Of a stretch of 37,463 nucleotides of DNA, positions 1-7,187 are shown piece by piece (the first letter of the stretch is position 1; each line of letters opens with the position of its first letter). The stretch is from CAKZQX01 sp034435975. Lineage in GTDB: Bacteria; Chloroflexota; Chloroflexia; Chloroflexales; Chloroflexaceae. Location of the stretch: positions 1 through 37,463 of the forward strand of contig DAOTWD010000001.1 in NCBI GenBank assembly GCA_034435975.1, given 5' to 3'. The position numbers and the translations under genes were made by a program. The notes below the pieces were generated by a model that was given only the letters and a program-made list of their open reading frames with translations, was not told the DNA's origin and searched no databases.

Positions 1-141
1 GAGATGGTGATGCCGGGGGATAATGTGGTGATGGACGTGGAGTTGATTGTGCCGGTTGCGATTGAAGAGGGATTGCGGTTTGCCATTCGCGAGGGGGGGC
101 GAACCGTCGGCGCCGGGGTAGTGACCAGGATTCAGGCATAA
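1..141 (+). CDS. tuf: Elongation factor Tu, C-terminal end (partial)
   Basis: The window opens inside a reading frame that ends with TAA at 139-141. The 46 visible residues match the last beta-barrel (domain 3) of EF-Tu: a MVMPGDNV block, a VELIVPVAIEEGLRFAIREG block, and the ending GRTVGAGVVTRI. EF-Tu carries aminoacyl-tRNA to the ribosomal A site as a GTP complex. The G domain lies outside the window. Its place directly before rpsJ is the usual str-to-S10 junction (rpsL-rpsG-fusA-tuf-rpsJ). A strong hairpin separates it from rpsJ. Confidence 0.97.
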   Translation, partial: EMVMPGDNVVMDVELIVPVAIEEGLRFAIREGGRTVGAGVVTRIQA

Positions 142-150
142 ACCTGACAG

Positions 151-192
151 TCAGAGTGAGGAGACAGCTACGACCAGGCTTCCTCACTCTGA
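151..192 (+). promoter_or_regulatory. 12-bp perfect hairpin between tuf and rpsJ
   Basis: TCAGAGTGAGGA at 151-162 is the exact reverse complement of TCCTCACTCTGA at 181-192, with an 18-nt loop. No T-run follows, so it is not a classical intrinsic terminator. It could be a processing site, an attenuator or an mRNA-stabilising structure separating the tuf and S10 transcripts. The pairing is seen directly; the function is inferred. Confidence 0.6.
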
Positions 193-219
193 ACTAGTTC
201 CTGAGGAGGACAAAAGCAT

Positions 220-528
220 ATGGCAAAACAAAAAGTACGGATCCGTCTGAAAGCATATGATCACAAAATCCTTGATCAATCAGCGCGGCAAATCGTTGAG
301 GCGGCGGAACGAACGGGTGCCCTGGTAGCCGGGCCGGTACCTTTACCAACGAAGATCGAAAAGTATAGTGTCATTCGATCATCTTTTATTGATAAAGACT
401 CGCAGGAGCAGTTTGAGATTCGTACCCACAAGCGCCTGATAGACGTGTTAGATCCAAGTCAACAAACGATAAATGCGTTAATGAAGCTCAATCTACCAGC
501 GGGCGTTGATATTGAGATCAAGCTCTAG
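220..528 (+). CDS. rpsJ: 30S ribosomal protein S10 (NusE)
   Basis: The 102-residue product is full length. It shows the S10 signature: an early RIRLKAYDHKILDQSARQIV helix, the GPVPLPTKIEKYSVIRS loop, and the conserved FEIRTHKRLIDVLDP strand. S10 sits in the 30S head next to S3, S9 and S14. In many bacteria it also acts as NusE with NusB in transcription antitermination. The ATG is preceded by a GAGGAGGA Shine-Dalgarno sequence at about 204-211. It is the first gene of the S10 operon and is followed by an unusually long 134-nt gap before rplC. Confidence 0.97.
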   Translation: MAKQKVRIRLKAYDHKILDQSARQIVEAAERTGALVAGPVPLPTKIEKYSVIRSSFIDKDSQEQFEIRTHKRLIDVLDPSQQTINALMKLNLPAGVDIEIKL

Positions 529-537
529 TGAAAATGA

Positions 538-576
538 TTGACACGATTGACACGAAAAAAAGATGTTGTTTGTAAC
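538..576 (+). promoter_or_regulatory. Tandem TTGACA boxes in the rpsJ-rplC gap (possible weak promoter)
   Basis: The 9-bp word GATTGACAC occurs twice in tandem at 536-544 and 545-553, giving two perfect -35 hexamers at 538-543 and 547-552. The best matching -10 for the second box is TGTAAC (571-576, 18-nt spacer, 4 of 6). The -10 is weak, so an internal promoter for rplC onward is only a possibility. Confidence 0.3.
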
Positions 577-662
577 AGTTGGTATAGAACCTGGTACGTT
601 TATCGAGAGCAGCCGCTACACGCTGAGCAAGTTGTATGCTGCGAAGGACAGAGGTTAACGGG

Positions 663-1292
663 ATGATCAATGGTTTATTAGGTCGCAAACTGGGAATGAT
701 GCAAGTATTTAATCCGGCTGGCGAGGTTATTCCAGTAACAGTAATTAAAGTTGGCCCTTGCTTTGTTACCCAGATTCGTACCCGAGATCGTGATGGATAT
801 GAGGCTATTCAAATCGGGTTTGAAGAGGTTCCAGAGCGTAAACTAACCCTACCCGAGCGCGGGCATCTGAAAGGGGCGGGAGTCGTTGTTCGGCACTTAC
901 GCGAATTTAAGGCAACCAATCTATCAGAACATACCGTCGGTGAGGTATTGCGGGTGGATATGTTCAAACCTGGACAACTGGTCGATGTCGTTGGTATATC
1001 AAAAGGGCGCGGCTTTGCCGGAGTGGTGAAACGTCATGGATTTCGCGGTGGGCCACGCACCCACGGTCAGAGCGATCGACTTCGTGCGCCGGGTTCGATA
1101 GGGGCCGGTACTTCGCCAGGCCGGGTATGGAAAGGCCAGCGTATGGCTGGACGGATGGGGGGCGACCGGGTGACGATCCAGAACCTGGAAGTCGTTGAAG
1201 TTGTGCCAGAAAAGAACGTGCTCCTTGTTCGGGGTTCTGTGCCTGGGCATCGTTCGAGTCTGCTCGAAATCAAACATGCTATCAAGGGATAA
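663..1292 (+). CDS. rplC: 50S ribosomal protein L3
   Basis: The ATG at 663 (MINGLLGRKLGMMQVF) is chosen over an in-frame ATG 27 nt upstream: L3 normally begins with a short hydrophobic stretch and GxKxGM, and an AGAGG ribosome-binding site lies about 8 nt upstream. The product is 209 aa, the usual length. Typical L3 blocks are visible: DVVGISKGRGFAGVVKRH, the GGPRTHGQSDRLRAPGSIG extension that reaches toward the peptidyl-transferase centre, and GRVWKGQRMAGRMG. L3 is an early assembly protein on 23S rRNA domain VI. Confidence 0.96.
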   Translation: MINGLLGRKLGMMQVFNPAGEVIPVTVIKVGPCFVTQIRTRDRDGYEAIQIGFEEVPERKLTLPERGHLKGAGVVVRHLREFKATNLSEHTVGEVLRVDMFKPGQLVDVVGISKGRGFAGVVKRHGFRGGPRTHGQSDRLRAPGSIGAGTSPGRVWKGQRMAGRMGGDRVTIQNLEVVEVVPEKNVLLVRGSVPGHRSSLLEIKHAIKG

Positions 1293-1357
1293 CGATCTAT
1301 TCGTTTGCTGGTTCAACTCAATATGCCAGGAAGGGTATGGTTCATAGCAGGTGGAAA

Positions 1358-2203
1358 ATGGAAGCAACGCTTTATAACCAGGTGGGTGAATCCATCGGTG
1401 TGATAGAATTAAATGACAACATCTTTGGGATTACTCCACATGTTCCGGTCATGCATCAGGCGATGGTGCGGCAGCTTGCGAATGCACGGGCGGGAACACA
1501 CAATACGCTGGGGCGCGGTGAAGTACGCGGCAGTACGCGCAAGCTGTATCGTCAGAAAGGTACCGGGCGGGCGCGGCAAGGCGCTATTCGTGCCTCGCAT
1601 CGACCTGGTGGCGGTATTGCCCATGGGCCACACCCGCGTTCCTATGAAAAGAAGATGCCGCGCAAAATGCGGCGGCTGGCAGTACGTTCGGCACTATCGG
1701 CCAGGCAAGCTGCGGCGGCGATTCGCTTTGTGGACATGATCGCTTTTGATCACCCCCGTACCCGGAACATCCTGGAGTTGCTCGATGCTCATAGCCTCAG
1801 TGGGAAGACCCTGATTGTGCTTGATCGCAAGGACAAGAATATTCAGCTTTCGACGAATAATCTGCCCTACGTTAAGACGTTGCTGGCCCATTACCTCAAC
1901 GTGGTTGATCTGTTGAGCTATGACAATATTATTTTGAGCCAACCTGCGGTTCAGGTACTTGAGCGCTATCTCGGTCAAGAGACAGCGGGGACACGCAAGA
2001 GTACGCAGAATCAAGCTGAGACTGGCTTTGTGGAGACGCATAACGATACGCACACGGCGGTTGTGGTATCTCACATGGGGACTCCATCAACATTGGTACG
2101 AGACGATCAATACGTGAGGTCTGATCTTGCAACTGAGGACACCACAACAGACACGCCGGACGATGAGGCTGCTGAGGATACTGATCCAGATGAGGAGGTC
2201 TGA
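1358..2203 (+). CDS. rplD: 50S ribosomal protein L4 with a long acidic C-terminal tail
   Basis: The start at 1358 (MEATLYNQVG) fits L4 homologues and has AGGTGG four nt upstream; an ATG at 1337 is in frame but poorer. Residues 1-206 are a full L4: the loop RGSTRKLYRQKGTGRARQG that lines the exit-tunnel constriction, GGGIAHGPHPRSYEKKMPRKMRR, and the C-terminal fold ending at LSQPAVQVLERYLG. About 75 further residues (207-281) are rich in Thr, Asp and Glu and end in DPDEEV; L4 is usually about 205 aa. In E. coli L4 represses its own operon; whether that holds here cannot be seen. Its stop codon overlaps the rplW start. Confidence 0.95.
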   Translation: MEATLYNQVGESIGVIELNDNIFGITPHVPVMHQAMVRQLANARAGTHNTLGRGEVRGSTRKLYRQKGTGRARQGAIRASHRPGGGIAHGPHPRSYEKKMPRKMRRLAVRSALSARQAAAAIRFVDMIAFDHPRTRNILELLDAHSLSGKTLIVLDRKDKNIQLSTNNLPYVKTLLAHYLNVVDLLSYDNIILSQPAVQVLERYLGQETAGTRKSTQNQAETGFVETHNDTHTAVVVSHMGTPSTLVRDDQYVRSDLATEDTTTDTPDDEAAEDTDPDEEV

Positions 2204-2484
2204 TGAACGACCATCAAATCATTATTCGTCCACTCATCACGGAAAAGAATACCAACTGGATGTTGCTCAATAAATACTCGTTTGAGGTTGATCGATTTGC
2301 TACGAAACCGCAGATCAAACGCGCTATTGAGAACATCTTTAATGTGCATGTTACGAACGTGCATACGATGAATGTGCGGGGTAAGAAACGACGACGTGGA
2401 CGTGAGTTTGGATATACCCGTGATTGGAAAAAGGCCATCGTTACGCTAGCCGAAGGCGATCGGATCGAGTTGTTTGAGACATAA
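2203..2484 (+). CDS. rplW: 50S ribosomal protein L23
   Basis: The 93-aa product starts at an ATG that shares one base with the rplD stop (TGATG), implying translational coupling. The L23 signature is clear: IIIRPLITEKNTNW at the N-terminus, YSFEVDRFATKPQIKRAIE, and the basic loop NVRGKKRRRGREFGYTRDWKKA. L23 lies at the exit of the nascent-peptide tunnel and is the docking site for trigger factor and the signal recognition particle. The length is normal for bacteria. Confidence 0.97.
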   Translation: MNDHQIIIRPLITEKNTNWMLLNKYSFEVDRFATKPQIKRAIENIFNVHVTNVHTMNVRGKKRRRGREFGYTRDWKKAIVTLAEGDRIELFET

Positions 2485-2548
2485 TTGAGACCAAGAAAGG
2501 TCGGTGGTGGTCAGGTATCGCACCACGATCTAGATCGGAAACAGAGTT

Positions 2549-3373
2549 ATGGGTGTTCGACGGTACAAACCAACCTCTGCGGGTCGCCGCAATATGTCGG
2601 TTTCGACATTTGAAGAGATCACCAAAAAACGTCCAGAATCGCGGTTGATCGAGCCACTCCGTAAGACGGGTGGGCGCAACAACCGAGGACGAATTACGAC
2701 TCGGCATCGTGGCGGAGGGCACAAACGATTTTATCGGATTATTGATTTCAAGCGCAACAAACATGCGATACCGGCACGAGTCGCGGCAATTGAATATGAT
2801 CCCAACCGCACGGCCCGGATTGCGTTGTTGAACTATGTTGATGGTGAAAAGCGTTATATTCTCGCCCCCGTTGGCTTAAAGGTCGGAGATACCGTGATGA
2901 GCGGCCCAACCGCTGACATTCGGGTCGGGAACGCGCTCGCATTGCGCGAGATCCCACTTGGTACACAGATCCATAATATCGAACTGGAGATCGGACGTGG
3001 GGGCGTCCTGGTACGCAGTGCTGGCACATCGGCGCAACTTATGGCCAAAGAAGGCGATTATGCCACCGTTCGTATGCCATCGGGGGAAATACGCATGATC
3101 CATTTGAACTGTATTGCGACGATTGGTCAGGTGGGAAATCTCGATCATCAGAATATACGCATCGGGAAAGCAGGTCGGTCGCGCTGGCTTGGTCGCCGCC
3201 CGCGTGTGCGGGGGGCAGCAATGAACCCGCGTGATCATCCCCATGGGGGTGGGGAAGGACGGGCACCACGTGGAATGCCCCCGAAGACAAAGTGGGGCAA
3301 GCCAGCGCTGGGGAAGCGCACACGCCATAATCCACGAACGGATCGGTTTATTGTACGTCGTCGGAAGAAATAA
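2549..3373 (+). CDS. rplB: 50S ribosomal protein L2
   Basis: The 274-aa protein has all L2 landmarks: the N-terminal YKPTSAGRRNM block, the OB-fold region RGGGHKRFYRIIDFKRNK, the SH3-like domain around YILAPVGLKVGDTV, and the C-terminal MNPRDHPHGGGEGRAP with the conserved His required for peptidyl-transferase activity. The basic tail RTDRFIVRRRKK is typical. L2 is a primary 23S rRNA binder near the peptidyl-transferase centre and supports subunit association. The gap to rplW is 64 nt and rpsS follows after 18 nt. Confidence 0.98.
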   Translation: MGVRRYKPTSAGRRNMSVSTFEEITKKRPESRLIEPLRKTGGRNNRGRITTRHRGGGHKRFYRIIDFKRNKHAIPARVAAIEYDPNRTARIALLNYVDGEKRYILAPVGLKVGDTVMSGPTADIRVGNALALREIPLGTQIHNIELEIGRGGVLVRSAGTSAQLMAKEGDYATVRMPSGEIRMIHLNCIATIGQVGNLDHQNIRIGKAGRSRWLGRRPRVRGAAMNPRDHPHGGGEGRAPRGMPPKTKWGKPALGKRTRHNPRTDRFIVRRRKK

Positions 3374-3391
3374 TGTCACCAGGAGTAAGGT

Positions 3392-3679
3392 ATGTCACGC
3401 TCTTCTAAAAAGGGGCCATATGTCGATATCCGTTTACTTGATCGGATTGAAACCATGAATCGGGCCAACGAAAAGCGGGTGCTGCGTACATGGTCACGTG
3501 ACTCGACCATCTTTCCGCAGATGGTGGGGCATACGATCGCCGTTCACGATGGTCGACGGCACGTGCCTGTGTATGTGACGGAAAATATGGTTGGGCACAA
3601 ACTGGGCGAATTTGCGCCAACGCGTACATTTCGCGGTCATGGTGGTAAAAAGGCTGATAAACGCGGCAAAATCAAATAA
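3392..3679 (+). CDS. rpsS: 30S ribosomal protein S19
   Basis: The 95-aa S19 begins MSRSSKKGPYVD and contains RTWSRDSTIFPQMVGHTIAVHDGR, the family signature, and the ending LGEFAPTRTFRGHGGKKADKR. S19 sits at the top of the 30S head with S13 and contacts the large subunit in inter-subunit bridges. The ATG has AGGAGTAAGG just upstream. Its position between rplB and rplV is the conserved S10-operon order. Confidence 0.97.
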   Translation: MSRSSKKGPYVDIRLLDRIETMNRANEKRVLRTWSRDSTIFPQMVGHTIAVHDGRRHVPVYVTENMVGHKLGEFAPTRTFRGHGGKKADKRGKIK

Positions 3680-3740
3680 CCTCTACCAGTATGCTTCTGG
3701 GAGAATGGTTGCCGATTGCTGGCTATGGAAGAGTACAAAT

Positions 3741-4082
3741 ATGCAAGCGAAAGCAGTAACAAAATATGTGCGCATCTCACCGCAAAAAGTTCGCCCGGTT
3801 ATGGATATAGTACGTGGGTTACCGGTTAAACGGGCGCTGGCAACCTTGCAGTATATGCCCCACAAGGCCGCTCGCGAGATTGCCCTGACGATTAAATCCG
3901 CTGCGGCTAATGCCGAAAATAATTTTGATATGGAACCTGATAATCTGGTTGTCAAGACTATTTTTGCCGATGAAGGCCCGGCCTTGAAACGATTTATGCC
4001 CCGGGCGCGGGGAACTATGAACCGTATTCGCAAGCGGACAACGCATATTACGGTCATTGTAGATGATGGTGAGGAATATTAG
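3741..4082 (+). CDS. rplV: 50S ribosomal protein L22
   Basis: The frame is open from 3591, inside rpsS, but the start at 3741 (MQAKAVTKYVRISPQKVRPV) matches L22 homologues and has GGAAGAG seven nt upstream. This gives 113 aa, the normal length. The C-terminal block FADEGPALKRFMPRARG with the following RKRTTHITV forms the hairpin that lines the exit-tunnel constriction with L4; this loop is a known site of macrolide-resistance mutations in the family. A strong hairpin follows the stop codon. Confidence 0.96.
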   Translation: MQAKAVTKYVRISPQKVRPVMDIVRGLPVKRALATLQYMPHKAAREIALTIKSAAANAENNFDMEPDNLVVKTIFADEGPALKRFMPRARGTMNRIRKRTTHITVIVDDGEEY

Positions 4083-4083
4083 C

Positions 4084-4126
4084 ACATGCTGGTACTACCG
4101 GCTCTGCTGTGGTACTACCAGCATGT
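4084..4126 (+). promoter_or_regulatory. 16-bp hairpin in the rplV-rpsC gap
   Basis: ACATGCTGGTACTACC (4084-4099) pairs with GGTACTACCAGCATGT (4111-4126) across an 11-nt loop, with a single C-C mismatch. The arms also contain a perfect direct repeat, GGTACTACC. No U-tract follows. It begins one base after the rplV stop and lies about 45 nt before the TTG start of rpsC. It could be an RNase III site, an attenuator or a protein-binding element. Confidence 0.6.
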
Positions 4127-4170
4127 TCCTGACAGGTCTTCTTTCTGAATGATAGAGGGGTAGGTATCTA

Positions 4171-4896
4171 TTGGGACGTAAAGTACATCCAGTCGGGTTT
4201 CGATTGGGCTATATCAAGGATTGGCAGTCGAAGTGGTTTGCCGATCGGGCGTATGTGAAACAATTGCATGAAGATCTGGCTCTGCGTAAAATGATAATCG
4301 AAGAGCTGCAAAATGCAGGTATTTCACACGTAGATATTGAACGTTCGGCAAATAAAGTGGAAGTAACCGTGTTCACGGCCAAACCGGGTATTGTGATTGG
4401 CAAGCGTGGCTCGAATGTTGATGATCTCAAAAATAAATTAGAGGCACAGACAGGCAAGAAGGTCAAGCTCAATATTCAGGAAATTCACCAGCCCGAACTT
4501 AATGCACAACTGGTAGCTGAAAGTATTGGAGAACAGATCAACAAGCGTGTATCCTATAAACGAGCTATGAAACAGGCGGTGCAACGTGCTATGCGGCTGG
4601 GTGCTCAGGGTGTGCGTGTGCGCTGCTCCGGTCGTCTTGGTGGGGCCGAAATGGCGCGGGTGGTTACAGAGAGTGATGGCCGTGTGCCACGCCATACGTT
4701 GCGCGCTGATATTGATTATGCCCAGGTTCACGCCCACACAACCTATGGGCGCATTGGGGTGAAAGTCTGGATTTACAAAGGTGAAGTCTTTCCCGATCAA
4801 CTGGGTAAGGCACAGGTTGAGCAACAACTTGGTGGCGGCGGAAATAGTGGCACTGGTGCCAGCACGAGTGGCAGTACCGTACGTACGCGCCCATAA
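4171..4896 (+). CDS. rpsC: 30S ribosomal protein S3
   Basis: S3 of 241 aa initiated by TTG; no other start is plausible because the family begins with MGRKVHPVGFRLG and the TTG is preceded by an AGAGGGGTAGG stretch. A KH RNA-binding domain with its GxxG loop is visible in TAKPGIVIGKRGSNVDDLK (about residues 70-88). The C-terminal S3 domain contains VRCSGRLGGAEMAR and YGRIGVKVWIYKGE. The last 25 residues are Gly/Ser/Thr-rich. S3 with S4 and S5 forms the mRNA entry channel and ribosomal helicase. The rare start codon next to the upstream hairpin may tune its translation. Confidence 0.96.
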   Translation: MGRKVHPVGFRLGYIKDWQSKWFADRAYVKQLHEDLALRKMIIEELQNAGISHVDIERSANKVEVTVFTAKPGIVIGKRGSNVDDLKNKLEAQTGKKVKLNIQEIHQPELNAQLVAESIGEQINKRVSYKRAMKQAVQRAMRLGAQGVRVRCSGRLGGAEMARVVTESDGRVPRHTLRADIDYAQVHAHTTYGRIGVKVWIYKGEVFPDQLGKAQVEQQLGGGGNSGTGASTSGSTVRTRP

Positions 4897-4908
4897 GGAG
4901 GACGAGCC

Positions 4909-5343
4909 ATGTTAATGCCAAAGCGCGTTAAATATCGCAAGCGGCATAAAGGTCGTATGCGTGGCCTCTCCTATCGCGGGAATTCCGTGGCTTTTGGTGA
5001 TTATGGCCTGATGGCGCTCGAGGCGAGCTGGATTACCAATCGCCAGATCGAGGCTGCTCGCCGTACCATCACCGGCTATGTCAAGCGGGGTGGCAAAGTC
5101 TGGATTCGAATTTTTCCTGACAAACCGATCACCAGGAAACCGGCTGAAACGCGTATGGGTGGTGGTAAAGGATCGGTTGATCACTGGGTGGCAGTCGTAA
5201 AACCAGGACGAATTATGTTTGAACTGGGCGGTGTACGCGAAGAGCTGGCGCTTGAGGCGTTGCGTCGCGCGGCGCAGAAGTTGCCCATTCAATGCAAGAT
5301 TCTTAAACGTGAAGATACGGAGAGTGGTAGTGAAAGCGAGTGA
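4909..5343 (+). CDS. rplP: 50S ribosomal protein L16
   Basis: The 144-aa L16 begins MLMPKRVKYRKRHKGRMRG and carries the family motifs FGDYGLMALEASWITNRQIEAARR, VWIRIFPDKPITRKPAETRMG and GKGSVDHWVAVVKPGRIMFE. It binds the large subunit near the A-site tRNA elbow and the peptidyl-transferase centre. A consensus AAGGAGG at 4895-4901 overlaps the rpsC stop and is 7 nt from the ATG. The C-terminal tail is slightly longer than average and runs over the start of rpmC. Confidence 0.97.
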   Translation: MLMPKRVKYRKRHKGRMRGLSYRGNSVAFGDYGLMALEASWITNRQIEAARRTITGYVKRGGKVWIRIFPDKPITRKPAETRMGGGKGSVDHWVAVVKPGRIMFELGGVREELALEALRRAAQKLPIQCKILKREDTESGSESE

Positions 5344-5545
5344 ATTGCGAACGCAGGACGTTGAAACCCTACTTTCTCAACTGAATGACTGTTATCGAGA
5401 ACTCTTTAATCTGCGATTTCAGAAGGTGACCGGTAAGCTGACCAATACCGCACGCCCGCGTCAGGTACGGCGTGATATTGCCCGTATTAAAACCATTTTA
5501 CGTGAACGGGAGTTAGCAGCAGCAGAACAGGTTGATAACGTCTAG
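5330..5545 (+). CDS. rpmC: 50S ribosomal protein L29
   Basis: The gene starts within the end of rplP, overlapping by 14 nt. GTG at 5330 (V-K-A-S-E-L-R) is preferred: GGAG lies 7 nt upstream and the protein then has 71 aa, close to the usual 65. The family motif ELFNLRFQKVTGKLTNTARPRQVRRDIARIKT is split here as ELFNLRFQKVTGKL and RQVRRDIARIKT, both present. L29 is a two-helix protein beside L23 at the tunnel exit. GTG codons at 5324 and GTA at 5327 precede it, so the exact first codon could differ by one or two residues. Confidence 0.93.
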   Translation: MKASELRTQDVETLLSQLNDCYRELFNLRFQKVTGKLTNTARPRQVRRDIARIKTILRERELAAAEQVDNV

Positions 5546-5579
5546 TTTGTTATACCAAAGCAGGTATGGGAGTTCATGT

Positions 5580-5843
5580 ATGGTCAGTACCAAAAAAGAG
5601 CGACAGATCAAGTCTGGTCGTGTAGTAAGTAATAAGATGGATAAGACCGTGGTGGTTCGTGTTGATTATCTGAAACCACATCCGCTCTATCGGAAAATTA
5701 TACGCAAGACACGCAAGTTTCACGCCCACGATGAAGACAATGCCTGCCAGATGGGTGATATAGTGCGCATTGAAGAGACTCGTCCCCTGAGTAAAATGAA
5801 ACGCTGGCGTGTCATCGAAATTGTCAAGCGTAGCGAGGAGTAA
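5580..5843 (+). CDS. rpsQ: 30S ribosomal protein S17
   Basis: The 87-aa S17 has the OB-fold signature: GRVVSNKMDKTVVVRVDY, HPLYRKIIRKTRKFHAHDE and GDIVRIEETRPLSKMKRWRV. The start at 5580 (MVSTKKERQ) has GGGAG seven nt upstream; an ATG at 5532 overlaps the end of rpmC and would add an unconserved leader. S17 is a primary binder of the 16S rRNA 5' domain. The gene sits at its usual place between rpmC and rplN, with 5 nt to the next gene. Confidence 0.96.
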   Translation: MVSTKKERQIKSGRVVSNKMDKTVVVRVDYLKPHPLYRKIIRKTRKFHAHDEDNACQMGDIVRIEETRPLSKMKRWRVIEIVKRSEE

Positions 5844-5848
5844 CACCA

Positions 5849-6217
5849 ATGGTTCAACCACAGACGCGGCTGAAAGTTGCTGACAATACCGGTGCCAAAG
5901 AGATCATGTGTATTCGCGTCCTGGGGGGTTCGCGGGTCAAGTATGGGCGGGTCGGTGACATCATTGTCGCCTCGGTGAAAGAAGCAACCCCCGGTGGTGC
6001 GGTCAAAAAAGGCGAGGTTGTACGTGCCGTGATCGTCCGCACGGCCAAGGAATATGGCCGTGCGGATGGATCGCATATTCGCTTTGATGATAACGCCGCC
6101 GTGATTATTGGTAAAGAGAATAATCCGCGTGGGACGCGCATCTTTGGTCCCGTTGCGCGCGAGTTGCGCGAAAAACAATTTATGCGGATTGTATCACTCG
6201 CACCAGAGGTTTTGTGA
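5849..6217 (+). CDS. rplN: 50S ribosomal protein L14
   Basis: The 122-aa protein is standard length and begins MVQPQTRLKVADNTGAKEI. The L14 signature VRTAKEYGRADGSHIRFDDNAAVII and GTRIFGPVARELREK are intact. L14 contributes to inter-subunit bridges and is the binding surface for the silencing factor RsfS in the family. The ribosome-binding site GAGGAG lies in the end of rpsQ. Only 9 nt separate it from rplX. Confidence 0.98.
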   Translation: MVQPQTRLKVADNTGAKEIMCIRVLGGSRVKYGRVGDIIVASVKEATPGGAVKKGEVVRAVIVRTAKEYGRADGSHIRFDDNAAVIIGKENNPRGTRIFGPVARELREKQFMRIVSLAPEVL

Positions 6218-6226
6218 GAGGTTGGC

Positions 6227-6556
6227 ATGCACGTCAAAACAGGAGATGAGGTACTGGTTATCTCTGGTAAGAACAAGGGTCAGTCGGGCAAGATCAAACG
6301 TGCATTCCCCCGCGAGGGACGTGTGATCGTCGAGGGCTTAAATATTATCAAGCGCCATATGAAGCCACGTGGCCCACGCAAGCCAGGGGGGATTATTGAA
6401 ATGGAGGCCCCGATTGATGCCTCGAATGTGATGCTGATTTGTCCCAGCTGTGGGCGCGCATCACGCACAGGCAAGCGATTTTTGGCGGAACTGGATCACA
6501 AGAATCGTCCCCGTAAAGTGCGTTATTGTAAAGCATGTGGTTCAATTATCGATTAA
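6227..6556 (+). CDS. rplX: 50S ribosomal protein L24, zinc-ribbon form
   Basis: The 109-aa L24 starts with a KOW domain (MHVKTGDEVLVISGKNKGQSGKIKRAF split around GDEVLVISGKNKG and GKIKRAFP). The C-terminal half contains CPSC and CKAC pairs (about residues 70-73 and 102-105), a C+ form expected to bind zinc. L24 is one of the two assembly initiators of the large subunit and lies near the tunnel exit. Together with zinc forms of S14, L36 and L32, this implies a sizeable ribosomal zinc demand. Confidence 0.96.
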   Translation: MHVKTGDEVLVISGKNKGQSGKIKRAFPREGRVIVEGLNIIKRHMKPRGPRKPGGIIEMEAPIDASNVMLICPSCGRASRTGKRFLAELDHKNRPRKVRYCKACGSIID

Positions 6557-6581
6557 GGCATAGTCAGGGCCAGGGACGAGA

Positions 6582-6610
6582 TACTCCTGTTGCCCAACCA
6601 CTGAGGAGTA
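6582..6610 (+). promoter_or_regulatory. Hairpin sequestering the rplE Shine-Dalgarno sequence
   Basis: TACTCCT at 6582-6588 is the reverse complement of AGGAGTA at 6604-6610, and the latter is the ribosome-binding site of rplE (ATG at 6615). The stem is 7 bp with a 15-nt loop. Closing it would hide the site. In E. coli, S8 represses the spc operon by binding near the rplE start; this may be a functionally similar site, but the resemblance is positional only. Confidence 0.4.
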
Positions 6611-6614
6611 GGGC

Positions 6615-7157
6615 ATGGTTCCACGGCTTAAAGAAAAATATACCACTGAGATTGTTCCAGCGCTGATGCAGGAATTTAATTTCAAATCGGTTATGCAAGC
6701 GCCACGTCTGGTTAAGATTGTGGTGAACTCCGGAGTGGGCGAGGCCATTCAAAATGCAAAAGCACTGGATGCGATGGTTAACGATATATCGATTATTACT
6801 GGTCAGAAACCAGTGGTCACCCGTGCAAAGAAGTCAATAGCTGCATTTAAGTTGCGCCAGGGTATGGCTATTGGTGTGATGGTAACGTTGCGTGGGGCAC
6901 GGATGTATGAGTTTTTAGATCGATTGGTGAATCTGGCATTGCCCCGTATCCGTGATTTTCGTGGAGTGAGCCGTAGTGCTTTTGATGGTCGCGGTAATTA
7001 TAGTCTTGGAATACGGGAACAGATCACCTTTCCAGATATAGATTACGATAAAATAGACAAAATTCGTGGGTTGGAAGTGGTTATTGTCACTACGGCACCT
7101 GATGATGCCCAGGGGTATGCACTGCTTAAGCGCCTGGGAATGCCGTTTCGTGATTAG
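6615..7157 (+). CDS. rplE: 50S ribosomal protein L5
   Basis: The 180-aa L5 has MVPRLKEKYTTEIVPALMQEF, the conserved LVKIVVNSGVGEAIQNAK, GQKPVVTRAKKSIAAFKLR, and the 5S-rRNA-contact region RDFRGVSRSAFDGRGNY. It ends with GLEVVIVTTAPDDAQGYALLKRLGMPF. L5 anchors 5S rRNA in the central protuberance with L18 and contacts the P-site tRNA. Its ribosome-binding site lies in a potential hairpin. Confidence 0.97.
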   Translation: MVPRLKEKYTTEIVPALMQEFNFKSVMQAPRLVKIVVNSGVGEAIQNAKALDAMVNDISIITGQKPVVTRAKKSIAAFKLRQGMAIGVMVTLRGARMYEFLDRLVNLALPRIRDFRGVSRSAFDGRGNYSLGIREQITFPDIDYDKIDKIRGLEVVIVTTAPDDAQGYALLKRLGMPFRD

Positions 7158-7187
7158 AAGCACGTAGACCACGGAAGGAGGATTGCA

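Noticed and set aside
3591..3740. Upstream extension of rplV into rpsS
   Set aside because: The extra 50 residues are an out-of-frame reading of S19 and the L22 N-terminus is at 3741.
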